From: an uncultured Alphaproteobacteria bacterium
GTDB lineage: Bacteria > Pseudomonadota > Alphaproteobacteria > CAAHEQ01 > UBA3637
NCBI GenBank assembly: GCA_949282845.1
Contig: CASDQF010000029.1
Location: forward strand, 1 to 35,447
Reading direction: 5' to 3'
DNA: 35,447 nt
Under the pieces are notes generated by a model. The model ran no database searches. It was not told the origin of the DNA and saw only the letters and a list, made by a program, of their open reading frames with translations. Both the position numbers and the translations under genes were made by a program. This document shows, piece after piece, positions 1 through 7,562 of the stretch. The number at the start of each line of letters is the position of its first letter. Positions within the stretch are counted from its first letter, which is position 1.

Positions 1-1725
1 GAAGATTGCAGTTGTGAAGCATCGAGTTGTGAGGATGTATTAGGAGAAGTACCGACGGGGGAAGATCCAGCGTGTTATGAAGTTGTTGTAGGAGGAACGA
101 CGGAGGTCTGTGGTGAAGTCTGTTCTGAGGATGGGTATAAGAAGAAAGTCTGCACGCCATGTTCTGCAGGAGAGGAAGAGACGGGAACGGATGTATGCGG
201 TTGTCCGATATGTGAAGAGAAATGTCCAGAGTTTAATGGCTGTTCTTCATGTGAAATAGAGACGGAAGATGAGAATGGTTGTCCGATTTGTGAGAGCAAT
301 TGCGCTGGTTCCTGTGAGGTGTGCGAGAATGGGAGTTGTGTTGATTATATGACGACGAAGAAAGGAGGGTTCTGTTGTGATGAAGACGTAGCCTGTTGTC
401 CATTAACGGAAGATTGTTCTCCTGTCACCGGTTGTATAGTAGATTCCTCTTGTACAGACTGTGCGAGTAAGGGGGGGACTATGATACCGACTTTAGTGGG
501 TGACTGTTGTGATATGCCCATTATGTGTTGTTCAGCGGATGAGACATGTCAGACTTTACAAGGTTGTCAAGCAGCGGAATGTTGTCCGAGTTGTGGTGCA
601 ACGTTAAACTGTCAGAGTGATTCTGATTGTAATCAAGATCCTGAACGTTGTGAAGAATGTTTTATACATGGGAAGCTGATGAATGGAGAACCAGCGGGTT
701 GGTGTGTTTTAAAGTCATTAAATTTAACGCCTGGGGAGATATCAGCTTGTTTAACGGTTGTAGGATGTGACAAAGTTTCGAAGTGTGATTTAGACACGGA
801 AGCATGTATAGAAGGGAATTGTTGTTTAAAAGATAAAGTATGTGGAGAGATGTGTTGTGGAGATAATTTTACATGTGTTTCCGGCAACTGTTGTTCGATA
901 GAGAAAGCATGTAATGAGAGCTGTTGTGGAGAAACGGAAGCATGTATAGAGGGGATTTGTTGTGCACAAGAGGACATTTGTAGTGCGACTTGTTGTCCAA
1001 CACCGAATAAATGTATAAATGGTCTTTGTTGTGATACACCGAATACAGATGCGACGGAATGTTGTTCATATGGTGTTGGCGTAGATGGAGAATGTTGTCC
1101 AATCGATCCAAATACCTGTACGATTGGAAGCTATTCAGATGAAAATGGTTGTACTGTATGCTGTTTGCCCGTTCAAGATTGTCCAAATGGAACTATAAAA
1201 GATGAAAATGGTTGTGTCGTGTGTAAGGAAGGTTGTGATGAGGATACACAACATTCTTGCACAAATGGAACAGATACTTGGTGTTGTAATAACGGACAAT
1301 CTTGTGGTTCAAATAAAGGAGAATGTAATAGTTGCGGTAATGTATTTAATAATTACTGTTTTAAAAGTCGAGATACGGATTCTTGCACAGCTGAAAATAG
1401 CACAATTTGTCAAAATTGTGGTTATGATTTGGCTCTTGTTGGTGTTTTAGATGACGCCTATCCAGAATATAGAACAGAAATCTATGGGTGTGGTGGACAA
1501 AAAAGTTGTTCTGCTGGAGAAACATGGAAACTAGATAGTAACGAAGGAAAACTTGGCTATGGATGTGTTCCTAATTCTTATGTCGCTTGTTGTGATTACA
1601 GATATAATTGGGATGGTGATAATATAGTATCTGTTACATCCTATGGTTTTAGACACTATGCTCCTTCAGCAGATGACTGTTATTCAGAAGACCCTGACAT
1701 AGGTTATACTGCTGCATGTAATTAA
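1..1725 (+). CDS. Cys-rich secreted-type repeat protein, 5'-truncated by window edge
   Basis: The frame is open from base 1 to the TAA at 1723-1725, so the gene begins outside the window; the first in-frame ATG (319) is probably internal because residues before it are equally Cys-rich. About 574 residues are visible. Cysteines occur as CC pairs and CxxC steps throughout. Around 790-1035 there are tandem units of about 22-24 residues built on ACIEGxCC...C...CC. The last 130 residues, from about 1330, are less repetitive and contain more aromatic residues. The many paired cysteines suggest a disulfide-stabilised extracellular protein; that is inference. Codon use changes along the gene: Thr is ACG at all seven positions in 1-300 but mostly ACA/ACT after about 1080. 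It resembles the Cys-rich middle of the pilin-Hint protein at 28569-30656 in style, not in clear alignment. No function is recognised. Confidence 0.75.
   Translation, partial: EDCSCEASSCEDVLGEVPTGEDPACYEVVVGGTTEVCGEVCSEDGYKKKVCTPCSAGEEETGTDVCGCPICEEKCPEFNGCSSCEIETEDENGCPICESNCAGSCEVCENGSCVDYMTTKKGGFCCDEDVACCPLTEDCSPVTGCIVDSSCTDCASKGGTMIPTLVGDCCDMPIMCCSADETCQTLQGCQAAECCPSCGATLNCQSDSDCNQDPERCEECFIHGKLMNGEPAGWCVLKSLNLTPGEISACLTVVGCDKVSKCDLDTEACIEGNCCLKDKVCGEMCCGDNFTCVSGNCCSIEKACNESCCGETEACIEGICCAQEDICSATCCPTPNKCINGLCCDTPNTDATECCSYGVGVDGECCPIDPNTCTIGSYSDENGCTVCCLPVQDCPNGTIKDENGCVVCKEGCDEDTQHSCTNGTDTWCCNNGQSCGSNKGECNSCGNVFNNYCFKSRDTDSCTAENSTICQNCGYDLALVGVLDDAYPEYRTEIYGCGGQKSCSAGETWKLDSNEGKLGYGCVPNSYVACCDYRYNWDGDNIVSVTSYGFRHYAPSADDCYSEDPDIGYTAACN
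796..962 (+). repeat. Internal near-identical repeat in Cys-rich gene
   Basis: The 29-base segment at 796-824 recurs at 934-962 with only a few substitutions, 138 bases (46 codons) apart. Both encode TEACIEG followed by a CC pair. An intermediate unit near 870-895 encodes FTCVSGNCC and a later one near 1006 encodes NKCINGLCC, so the basic period is about 23 codons. This is consistent with duplication of a Cys-rich module. Confidence 0.7.
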
Positions 1726-1886
1726 TTTACACACTTTTATTTCTGCATAACATTACTTATAAGTACTTCATTGGAAATAAATATACTAGGACAGAGGGTC
1801 ACAATAAACCTATCTTTTAGCAATACAATGAATAGCTTTTATTTATATTTTAATAATTCCGAAGAAATATTCAAAAAATTAACTTC

Positions 1887-2588
1887 TTATTTTTCTGTTT
1901 TCTTTCCCAGCATTTCGGGATCTTGCAACAGATAGCCTCGTCCCCAAATCGTTCCGATATAATCATCGCCGCCTGTTGCTTCTTCTAACTTCTTGCGCAA
2001 CTTACAGATAAACACATCTATAATCTTTAACTCGGGTTCATCCATCCCATTATACAGATGATTTAAAAATTGCTCCTTACTTAACGTTGTCCCTTTACGC
2101 AGAGCTAACAGCTCTAAAATCGCAAATTCTTTCATCGTTAAATGAACAACTTTTCCCCCTACGGATACTGTCTTAGAGTCCAGATTAATTTCCAATTTCC
2201 CTACATTAATAACTGATTTTGCATGTCCTTGAGACCGACGAACAATGGCGCGAATCCGAGCAACCAGTTCCGCCTTATCAAAGGGCTTTGTTAAATAGTC
2301 ATCCGCTCCATCCAAAAAACCTTTCACTTTTTTATCCGAGGCGGACAAACCTGATAGAATTAAAACTGGTGTCATCACTTTGCCTGCACGCAACTTCTTC
2401 AACACCTCAAAACCATCCATGTCAGGCAACATTAAATCCAAAATAATAATGTCGTAATCATATAGTTTCCCTATCTCAATCCCATCTTCCCCAAAATTAG
2501 AAACATCTACAACCATTCCTTCTTTTGATAAAATCAGGTTAATGTTTTGAGCCATTGATTTGTCATCTTCGACCAATAAAACACGCAT
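1887..2588 (-). CDS. ctrA: Cell-cycle response regulator CtrA
   Basis: OmpR-class response regulator of 233 residues. The receiver domain (about 1-115) has the acidic residues E7/D8/D9, phospho-acceptor D51 in IILDLMLPD, and K101 in the LTKPF motif. The winged-helix DNA-binding domain (about 125-225) contains the stretch [20 protein letters not shown], which is characteristic of CtrA. In alphaproteobacteria CtrA controls cell-cycle, motility and chemotaxis genes, and is phosphorylated through CckA and ChpT; a ChpT-like gene lies at 19516. The start ATG follows a purine-rich leader. Upstream is a TTAA-N7-TTAA box, suggesting autoregulation. Caulobacter CtrA ends in two alanines used for ClpXP degradation, whereas this protein ends in KKTEK, so its turnover may differ. 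Confidence 0.95.
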   Translation of the reverse strand: MRVLLVEDDKSMAQNINLILSKEGMVVDVSNFGEDGIEIGKLYDYDIIILDLMLPDMDGFEVLKKLRAGKVMTPVLILSGLSASDKKVKGFLDGADDYLTKPFDKAELVARIRAIVRRSQGHAKSVINVGKLEINLDSKTVSVGGKVVHLTMKEFAILELLALRKGTTLSKEQFLNHLYNGMDEPELKIIDVFICKLRKKLEEATGGDDYIGTIWGRGYLLQDPEMLGKKTEK

Positions 2589-2612
2589 GTTTGCCTCGCT
2601 TCCTTTTAGATT

Positions 2613-2637
2613 TTAACAAAGATTAAGATTAGGTTAA
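2613..2637 (-). promoter_or_regulatory. CtrA box upstream of ctrA
   Basis: TTAA-GATTAGG-TTAA at 2623-2637 fits the CtrA consensus TTAA-N7-TTAA exactly. It lies 35-49 bases upstream of the ctrA start. A third TTAA at 2613-2616 precedes it with a 6-base spacing. The box suggests that CtrA regulates its own promoter, as in Caulobacter. Confidence 0.65.
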
Positions 2638-2718
2638 TTTCTTTTTCCATGAAACGCAAGAAAAAAAACTTATTTTCTTTTATTCTTTTTATTTTTATTT
2701 TTAAAATGACTTTTTCTC

Positions 2719-2746
2719 TTGACTCTTTTTCAAACTTGTGTATGAT
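2719..2746 (+). promoter_or_regulatory. Sigma70-type promoter for rpmG
   Basis: TTGACT (2719-2724), a 16-base spacer, and TATGAT (2741-2746). The -10 ends 45 bases before the rpmG ATG. Both hexamers are close to consensus, and the site lies in the divergent ctrA/rpmG gap. Confidence 0.65.
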
Positions 2747-2791
2747 AACACACCTAAGTTTACGAATGTTTATTTTAATAGGGTACATCAA

Positions 2792-2959
2792 ATGGCAAAA
2801 CCGACAACAATTCAAATTAAACTGGAAGCAACCGATGGTTCGGGACATTTCTATGTTGCAAAGAAAAACCCACGCACAAAACCGGAAAAAATGGAAGTAA
2901 ATAAGTATAATCCAAAAACCCGGAAACATGTTAAATACGTGGAAAAGAAGATTAAATAA
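2792..2959 (+). CDS. rpmG: 50S ribosomal protein L33
   Basis: A 55-residue basic protein starting [15 protein letters not shown] and containing [10 protein letters not shown] and the [10 protein letters not shown] motif, typical of bacterial L33 in length and sequence. It has no CxxC pairs, so it is the zinc-independent form. The ATG at 2792 is chosen because it gives the standard L33 N-terminus; upstream in-frame codons belong to the leader. A promoter is seen at 2719-2746, and a strong terminator follows the stop, so the gene is a single transcription unit divergent from ctrA. Confidence 0.95.
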   Translation: MAKPTTIQIKLEATDGSGHFYVAKKNPRTKPEKMEVNKYNPKTRKHVKYVEKKIK

Positions 2960-2975
2960 TCTCCTTTTATCTTCT

Positions 2976-3007
2976 AAAAGGCGTCTTGAAAATAAGACGC
3001 CTTTTTT
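2976..3007 (+). terminator. Rho-independent terminator after rpmG
   Basis: A perfect 12-bp stem AAAAGGCGTCTT / AAGACGCCTTTT with a 6-base loop (2988-2993), running into T residues to 3007. It begins 16 bases after the rpmG stop. Confidence 0.9.
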
Positions 3008-3012
3008 ATTTC

Positions 3013-3040
3013 TTGCTTTAGAACAAAAAAATCTTATATT
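3013..3040 (+). promoter_or_regulatory. Possible promoter for the Bax inhibitor gene
   Basis: TTGCTT (3013-3018), a 16-base spacer, then TATATT (3035-3040), directly after the rpmG terminator and 37 bases before the next start codon. The surrounding sequence is very AT-rich, so the -10 assignment is uncertain. Confidence 0.35.
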
Positions 3041-3077
3041 ATATTATATTATAAAAGAAAAAAATAAGGAGAAAAGA

Positions 3078-3809
3078 ATGACATTAAAAACTAGACAATT
3101 AGATACTCTTAAAACGACTACAGTTAATCAAGGTTTAAAAGCATATATGCTACGCGTTTACCAACTGATGGCTGGCGGTCTCGCTGTTTCAGGATTAGCT
3201 GCTTGGATTGGCTCTTCACCTACTTTTTTTAAACTGCTCTATCATATAAATATGGCAGAACAAACAATATCACTCTCTTTCTTAGGATGGATTGTGCTTC
3301 TGGCTCCTTTAGCTTTAGTTTTTATGTTTTCTTCAGCCGTAGCAAATCTTAATCCAGCTAAAGCACAAACAATCTTTTGGATTTTCTCGGTTCTCATGGG
3401 ATTGTCTATTTCCAGCATTTTTATTATTTATGCAACAACAAGCATTGCAAAAGTTTTCTTAATTACTGCCGGAACTTTTGCTGCGATGAGTATTTGGGGA
3501 TACACGACGAAACGAGATTTAACAGGTGTTGGCTCTTTTTTAACAATGGGACTATTCGGTTTAATTTTAGCAACTCTTGCTAATTTGCTTATGAAAAGCC
3601 CTGCTCTTGACTATGCGATCTCAATAATTGGTGTAATCGTTTTCGTTGGATTAACTGCTTTTGATACGCAAAAAATCCGAATGATGTATCAAGAGGATGA
3701 TAACGAAAATGTTCAAAAATCAAAAGCTATTTCAGGGGCTTTATCTTTATACTTAGATTTCATCAATTTATTTTTAATGCTCCTTCGTTTGATGGGCGAT
3801 CGTCGTTAA
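3078..3809 (+). CDS. Bax inhibitor-1 / YccA family integral membrane protein
   Basis: A 243-residue protein with about seven hydrophobic segments. The C-terminal end has the family hallmark: an AISGALSLYLDFINLFLMLL segment followed by a short basic tail (RLMGDRR). The FDTQKIR motif before the last helix is also typical of BI-1/YccA. These are inner-membrane proteins linked to ion leak and stress; YccA in E. coli modulates FtsH proteolysis. The ATG at 3078 is preferred because AGGAG lies 6 bases upstream; the longer frame from 2928 overlaps rpmG and its terminator. The gene is convergent with the exported-protein gene, with 3 bases between stop codons. Confidence 0.9.
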   Translation: MTLKTRQLDTLKTTTVNQGLKAYMLRVYQLMAGGLAVSGLAAWIGSSPTFFKLLYHINMAEQTISLSFLGWIVLLAPLALVFMFSSAVANLNPAKAQTIFWIFSVLMGLSISSIFIIYATTSIAKVFLITAGTFAAMSIWGYTTKRDLTGVGSFLTMGLFGLILATLANLLMKSPALDYAISIIGVIVFVGLTAFDTQKIRMMYQEDDNENVQKSKAISGALSLYLDFINLFLMLLRLMGDRR

Positions 3810-3812
3810 GCT

Positions 3813-4592
3813 TTAAGCACCACGAACTGAAGCGCTCTGTAAAAGGGCGCTTTTTTGTTGGGCTAAATGATCTTTGGCTTGCTTTTCCATTACGGCATAG
3901 AAACTTTCTGTTTTTCCGTCAAAATGAGATAGCGCCTGTGCATGAGCTTGTGAAGCATTTGAAAAAGCGCCTCGAAGCTCTATGGCCGCTCGTTCATTCC
4001 CGGGCAAATGCGCCAAATACTGCATTGCTTCCCCGAATTCTACAATAGCAGCGCTAAATTCAAAATTTGATTTCCCTTCAAAAAAATTTTTCCCTGCATT
4101 ATCTGGATTACTTTGGAAAGCCATAAAATCGGCGACTCTATTAAGTCCACACATTTGCATTTGCTCTATTAACGGTTTCTTTGTATCTATAGATGCAACT
4201 GGCCGACCCAAAGCCATAATTTCATTTATCATATTTAATGCGGTCGCTTGCTCAATTGACATTTTACCACCCGGTTGAATACCCAGCATTTTCATTTGCG
4301 CGCGAGCAATCGTTGCATCCCCAGATAGCAAAAGCATTTCTGCTCGCATTCGCCCTCGTTCATCGAAACTTTTCCCTTCATAAGCTTTAAATGCAATCGG
4401 AATAAGTTCATAAGCCTTCTGTAATGATTGTTGACGGAGCGTCGGTTGATGAGAAAACATCCCTTTTTGAACTTGGACAATTTTATTCGAAGCCTCCTTC
4501 AAAGGCTCTGTTTTATCGGTTTGCCCTGCATTCGCACTCAACAAAGTCGCTCCGATTAAACTGACGGCCGCTAGCTTTGATTTTAGTCCCAT
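3813..4592 (-). CDS. Exported protein of unknown function
   Basis: A 259-residue protein. The ATG at 4592 is chosen because AGGAGG lies 5-6 bases upstream; the longer frame to 4664 lacks a good ribosome site. The N-terminus MGLKSKLAAVSLIGATLLSANA is a signal peptide with an Ala-x-Ala cleavage site before GQTDK. The mature protein is mostly predicted helical, rich in Ala, Met and Gln. A single Cys (QMQMCGLNRV) suggests no disulfides. One segment (SNFEFSAAIVEFGEAMQYLA) looks amphipathic. The family is not recognised. It is convergent with BI-1 and divergent from rpoH, so it is probably monocistronic. Confidence 0.75.
   Translation of the reverse strand: MGLKSKLAAVSLIGATLLSANAGQTDKTEPLKEASNKIVQVQKGMFSHQPTLRQQSLQKAYELIPIAFKAYEGKSFDERGRMRAEMLLLSGDATIARAQMKMLGIQPGGKMSIEQATALNMINEIMALGRPVASIDTKKPLIEQMQMCGLNRVADFMAFQSNPDNAGKNFFEGKSNFEFSAAIVEFGEAMQYLAHLPGNERAAIELRGAFSNASQAHAQALSHFDGKTESFYAVMEKQAKDHLAQQKSALLQSASVRGA
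3830..3856 (+). terminator. Terminator of the Bax inhibitor gene, inside the convergent gene
   Basis: An 8-bp stem AAGCGCTC / GGGCGCTT (one G-T pair) with a 7-base loop, followed by a T6 run. It lies 21 bases after the BI-1 stop, within the 3' end of the opposite-strand gene. Confidence 0.75.
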
Positions 4593-4671
4593 AACAACCT
4601 CCTCTTTTAAGTTTAACATAACACCTTCTAAAAAACAAGAAGGGCTCATCTTTCGTATTTTCATTTTTTTC

Positions 4672-4702
4672 TTGACGAAAGAAGATAAAAAGCATTATCC
4701 TT
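4672..4702 (+). promoter_or_regulatory. Possible promoter of rpoH
   Basis: TTGACG at 4672-4677 is preceded by C, giving CTTGAC, which also fits a sigma32-type -35. Candidate -10 elements are CATTAT (4693-4698, 15-base spacer) and TATCCT (4697-4702, 19-base spacer). Neither spacing is ideal, so the exact promoter is unclear. Confidence 0.35.
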
Positions 4703-4707
4703 ATTCT

Positions 4708-4788
4708 GTTTAATGCTTTAAAAGGTTAAACACGTTTGTACCTGCCGGTTGGGGGTACGCGTCATGTAGCTTAATGAAAGGATATGAC
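4708..4788 (+). promoter_or_regulatory. Dyads in the rpoH leader
   Basis: Three inverted repeats lie before the rpoH start. GTTTAA (4708-4713) pairs with TTAAAC (4726-4731). GTACC (4738-4742) pairs with GGTAC (4754-4758). GTCAT (4761-4765) pairs with ATGAC (4784-4788) and would enclose the ribosome site AAAGGA (4777-4782). The first could be an operator; the other two could fold in the mRNA leader. Structured leaders controlling rpoH translation are known in E. coli, but the stems here are only 5 bp. Confidence 0.35.
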
Positions 4789-4790
4789 AA

Positions 4791-5645
4791 ATGACAACAA
4801 CTGCTTTAATTCCTGTCGTTCAGGAAAATTCTCTTGCTCTTTATCTAAAAGAAATTACAAAATTCCCAATGCTAGATCCGGAACGTGAATATATGCTCGC
4901 TCGTCGTTATCATGACTATAATGACTTAGAAGCAGCTCATGAACTAACAACTTCACATTTAAGACTTGCTGCAAAAGTTGCTTTAACTTTCCGCCATTAT
5001 GGATTACCTTTAGCTGATTTAATTTCCGAAGCAAATATTGGCTTAATGCAAGCTATTAAAAAATTTGACCCGGAAAAAGGTTTTCGCTTATCAACCTATG
5101 CTATTTGGTGGATTAAAGCTGCAATCTCTGACTTTATTTTAAAATCTTGGTCTCTGGTTAAAATCGGGACGGTCGCAACTCAAAAAAGATTGTTTTACAA
5201 TCTGGGTAAAATCAAAGCAAAATTAGGTTTATACCACAATACCGCCTTAGATAGCGAAACCGTTCAAAATATCTCAAATCAACTGGGCGTATCTGAACAA
5301 GACATATGGGATATGGAACAACGCTTACACGGAGATGCTTCTTTAAATGAAATGACATTCGAAGACTCTGATGTCGAAAGACAAGCTTTATTAACAGATG
5401 GCTCTGCCAATGCTGAAGAAGTTCTCATAGAAACACAAGAACGTACAATAAAAAATAAAAAATTAGCTGCTGCAATTGCAACGCTTTCTGAAAGAGAGCA
5501 AGAAATTGTTCATGCTCGTTTTTTGACTGATGATCCGATAACTCTGGAAGATTTAGGCAAAAAATTCAATGTCAGTCGTGAACGCATCCGTCAAATTGAA
5601 AATAAAGCTTTTCAAAAAATTTCTGCTTTCATGAAGGCTGCTTAG
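4791..5645 (+). CDS. rpoH: RNA polymerase sigma-32 (heat-shock) factor RpoH
   Basis: A 284-residue sigma factor. Region 2 includes ADLISEANIGLMQAIKKFD and STYAIWWIKAAI. The RpoH-specific box appears as QKRLFYNLGK, and region 4.2 as TLEDLGKKFNVSRERIRQIE. Length and motifs match alphaproteobacterial RpoH. It directs RNA polymerase to heat-shock promoters. The start is supported by AAAGGA 8 bases upstream. The gene stands alone, divergent from the exported-protein gene; the leader holds several dyads that may matter for control. Confidence 0.95.
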   Translation: MTTTALIPVVQENSLALYLKEITKFPMLDPEREYMLARRYHDYNDLEAAHELTTSHLRLAAKVALTFRHYGLPLADLISEANIGLMQAIKKFDPEKGFRLSTYAIWWIKAAISDFILKSWSLVKIGTVATQKRLFYNLGKIKAKLGLYHNTALDSETVQNISNQLGVSEQDIWDMEQRLHGDASLNEMTFEDSDVERQALLTDGSANAEEVLIETQERTIKNKKLAAAIATLSEREQEIVHARFLTDDPITLEDLGKKFNVSRERIRQIENKAFQKISAFMKAA

Positions 5646-5797
5646 CTTAATATGAATATTTTATGACTTAAAAAGTTATTTTACTGTTTCTTTTTTGAAT
5701 AGAACAATTCTAAAAGTAGAAAATGTATTATTTTATAGACAAAAAAATAAAAAATATATATTAAAATATATGTATGAAATGTATTGGAGGATTTTTC

Positions 5798-6376
5798 ATG
5801 TTTGAATTTATTCGAAAACAATTTTTCATAATATTGTTTCTATTCTTTTCTTTCACCTTTCCTCTTCAAGCTGAAACGATACAAAGAAAAGCTTACAGGG
5901 TTTGTCAAGCGAACGAAGAAGCTTACTGGAATGGCTCTTCTGCGGAATGCTGTGATACACGAGGAGGAGAATATCAACTTGTAAAGAACTATATCAATAG
6001 TACAGGTGAGATAGTATATGCTTGCTGTAAAATACAAGCAGATTCTACATCTTCTTCTGATTATCAAACACAAACGTTTTCACAATATAGTATAGCAGGT
6101 GCTATAGATGGTTCTTGCTGTGGAGGATATACTAGTCAAACAGTTCAATCGGGTGGAACTACAACAAATATTACTTTTTCTAATACTATCCGACAAAATG
6201 GTGGAATCTATTATTGCGCAAATAATTCTACCAAAGCAACTCCTATGAGTTCAGATTCTTATTATTATGAAAGTGATCAAAAATTCTGTCATAAATTTGT
6301 TGTTGAAGGACAAACAATATACTATGATTGTTATTGCAGTACAGAAGGGGATCCACGTTATGGAAGTAGTTGCTAA
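5798..6376 (+). CDS. Small Cys-rich exported protein
   Basis: A 192-residue protein. The ATG at 5798 is chosen because TGGAGG lies 7 bases upstream; the ATG at 5774 would place that site inside the gene. The N-terminus MFEFIRKQFFIILFLFFSF and PLQA form a signal peptide, probably cleaved before ETIQRK. The mature part has about a dozen cysteines, with CC pairs (AECCDT, ACCK, SCCGG) and a terminal CYCS...SSC pattern, and is rich in Ser, Thr and Tyr. The CC-pair style recalls the C-terminal part of the gene at 1-1725, so both may belong to one expanded class of extracellular proteins. The family is not recognised. AT-rich sequence lies between rpoH and this gene. Confidence 0.75.
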   Translation: MFEFIRKQFFIILFLFFSFTFPLQAETIQRKAYRVCQANEEAYWNGSSAECCDTRGGEYQLVKNYINSTGEIVYACCKIQADSTSSSDYQTQTFSQYSIAGAIDGSCCGGYTSQTVQSGGTTTNITFSNTIRQNGGIYYCANNSTKATPMSSDSYYYESDQKFCHKFVVEGQTIYYDCYCSTEGDPRYGSSC

Positions 6377-6379
6377 ACG

Positions 6380-7561
6380 TTACCGACTCTTATGTGCTTT
6401 TGGATTTTGATATAATAATTTTTGAATATAATATCCTTGGAAAAGAGAAAGTCCTATAGCTTGTCCCAATTCGACAGCAACTTTATCATCTATACGGCAT
6501 AAAACAACACGACTTGGATCATTCTGTTTTAGCGCCTGAATAAATGCTTTATCTTCCGCCAAGCTCACCAAATCTTGATTCCAAATCAATTTAATAAAAT
6601 CAGCCCCCAATTTTTCTCGGTTCAAAAAAAGAAGAGAATCAGCTGTCACAGTATCGATACAAATACGATAACCTTTATTAGCTGCAAAAGAACGAGCCGC
6701 CAAATAAGCTGAAACATCCGTAAAAATATCACTTTGTTTTATCTCTAAAAGAACTGTTTCTTTCAAAGCCGGATTAAGTGTTTCATCAAATTTCTGAAAA
6801 TCAGGTCCTAAAATAGTTTTGACCGTTAAGTTAAGACTAAAATTTTTATTAAATGAACCCGCGTCATGGTGAATGATACTTTCCAAAACACGACGATCCA
6901 ATGTTTCCAATAACCGTCCCAACAACCAAGGAGATTCATAAATATCAACATTAGGACACAAAGCTTTACGCAAATCAGACAAAGCAACATATATTTCTTC
7001 AAACAACTCTAAAGGAGGTGACTTTCCGACAATCGCACATACCGGTTGTCGACGAGTAATATTAGATAAATCCGCATGTTGCAAAGCTCTTTCCAACTGT
7101 CCTAATAAAGCCGGCGTAAAAGGCATGGAATCTGTATGCGTTTGGAAAACTTGTGTCAAAGGAGATGCAGATGTTAAAACTGGCTTTTCCGAAATAACTG
7201 TCTGTCCCTTTAAAATATTCATTAACTTATCAAAATCTTGCGTCAGATGGAAAATTGCATAAGTCTCTCCCTCTTTACGCGTTGTGTTTTGCATTCCGGA
7301 TATAAAACGGATTTTAATTAAAAGTGCTTTTAAATCATCCGGCCTTGTCTCGGAAACGAAAAGAAAAGCCTCCTGTTCTGATAAAAATAAACGGCACAAA
7401 CGCTCATTTTCAAAAGTTTTTAAGTTATCTACAATAACTTTCAATTTTTCTTCTGTTAAAGCTGAAGAAATTTTATCAAAAAATAATCCTAAAACCCATC
7501 CTTTAGGATCATCTTGAAACTTCTCTAAAAATTGAATTAAATCTCCAAGTGTCCCTGACAT
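6380..7561 (-). CDS. Degenerate EAL-domain protein (second of tandem pair)
   Basis: 393 residues. The C-terminal half (about 160-385) follows the EAL phosphodiesterase fold. RRQPV (170-174) stands where YQPIV is usual, FSLNLTV where vNlS is usual, LLEIKQSDIF (271-280) where LEiTEs is usual, and the end has FQGYYIQ. Catalytic features are lost: the EAL triad region reads FEEIY, the DDFG motif reads IDTVTADS (301-308), and the IKID motif reads IKLIW. It is therefore unlikely to hydrolyse c-di-GMP, but may bind it or act through protein contacts, as known for YdiV/FimX-like proteins. The N-terminal 150 residues show no recognised domain. Its ATG is 1 base after the stop of the upstream paralogue (TGA-T-ATG), so translation is probably coupled. 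Confidence 0.7.
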   Translation of the reverse strand: MSGTLGDLIQFLEKFQDDPKGWVLGLFFDKISSALTEEKLKVIVDNLKTFENERLCRLFLSEQEAFLFVSETRPDDLKALLIKIRFISGMQNTTRKEGETYAIFHLTQDFDKLMNILKGQTVISEKPVLTSASPLTQVFQTHTDSMPFTPALLGQLERALQHADLSNITRRQPVCAIVGKSPPLELFEEIYVALSDLRKALCPNVDIYESPWLLGRLLETLDRRVLESIIHHDAGSFNKNFSLNLTVKTILGPDFQKFDETLNPALKETVLLEIKQSDIFTDVSAYLAARSFAANKGYRICIDTVTADSLLFLNREKLGADFIKLIWNQDLVSLAEDKAFIQALKQNDPSRVVLCRIDDKVAVELGQAIGLSLFQGYYIQKLLYQNPKAHKSR

Positions 7562-7562
7562 A

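Noticed and set aside
633-1186. Two minus-strand open frames of 114 and 105 codons inside the Cys-rich gene
   Set aside because: They are mirror frames of the plus-strand repeats; the plus-strand frame has the consistent Cys pattern and continues across the whole region.
2606-2929. Minus-strand frame over the rpmG promoter and gene
   Set aside because: It covers a ribosomal protein gene, its promoter and the CtrA box; composition is Phe/Lys-rich noise.
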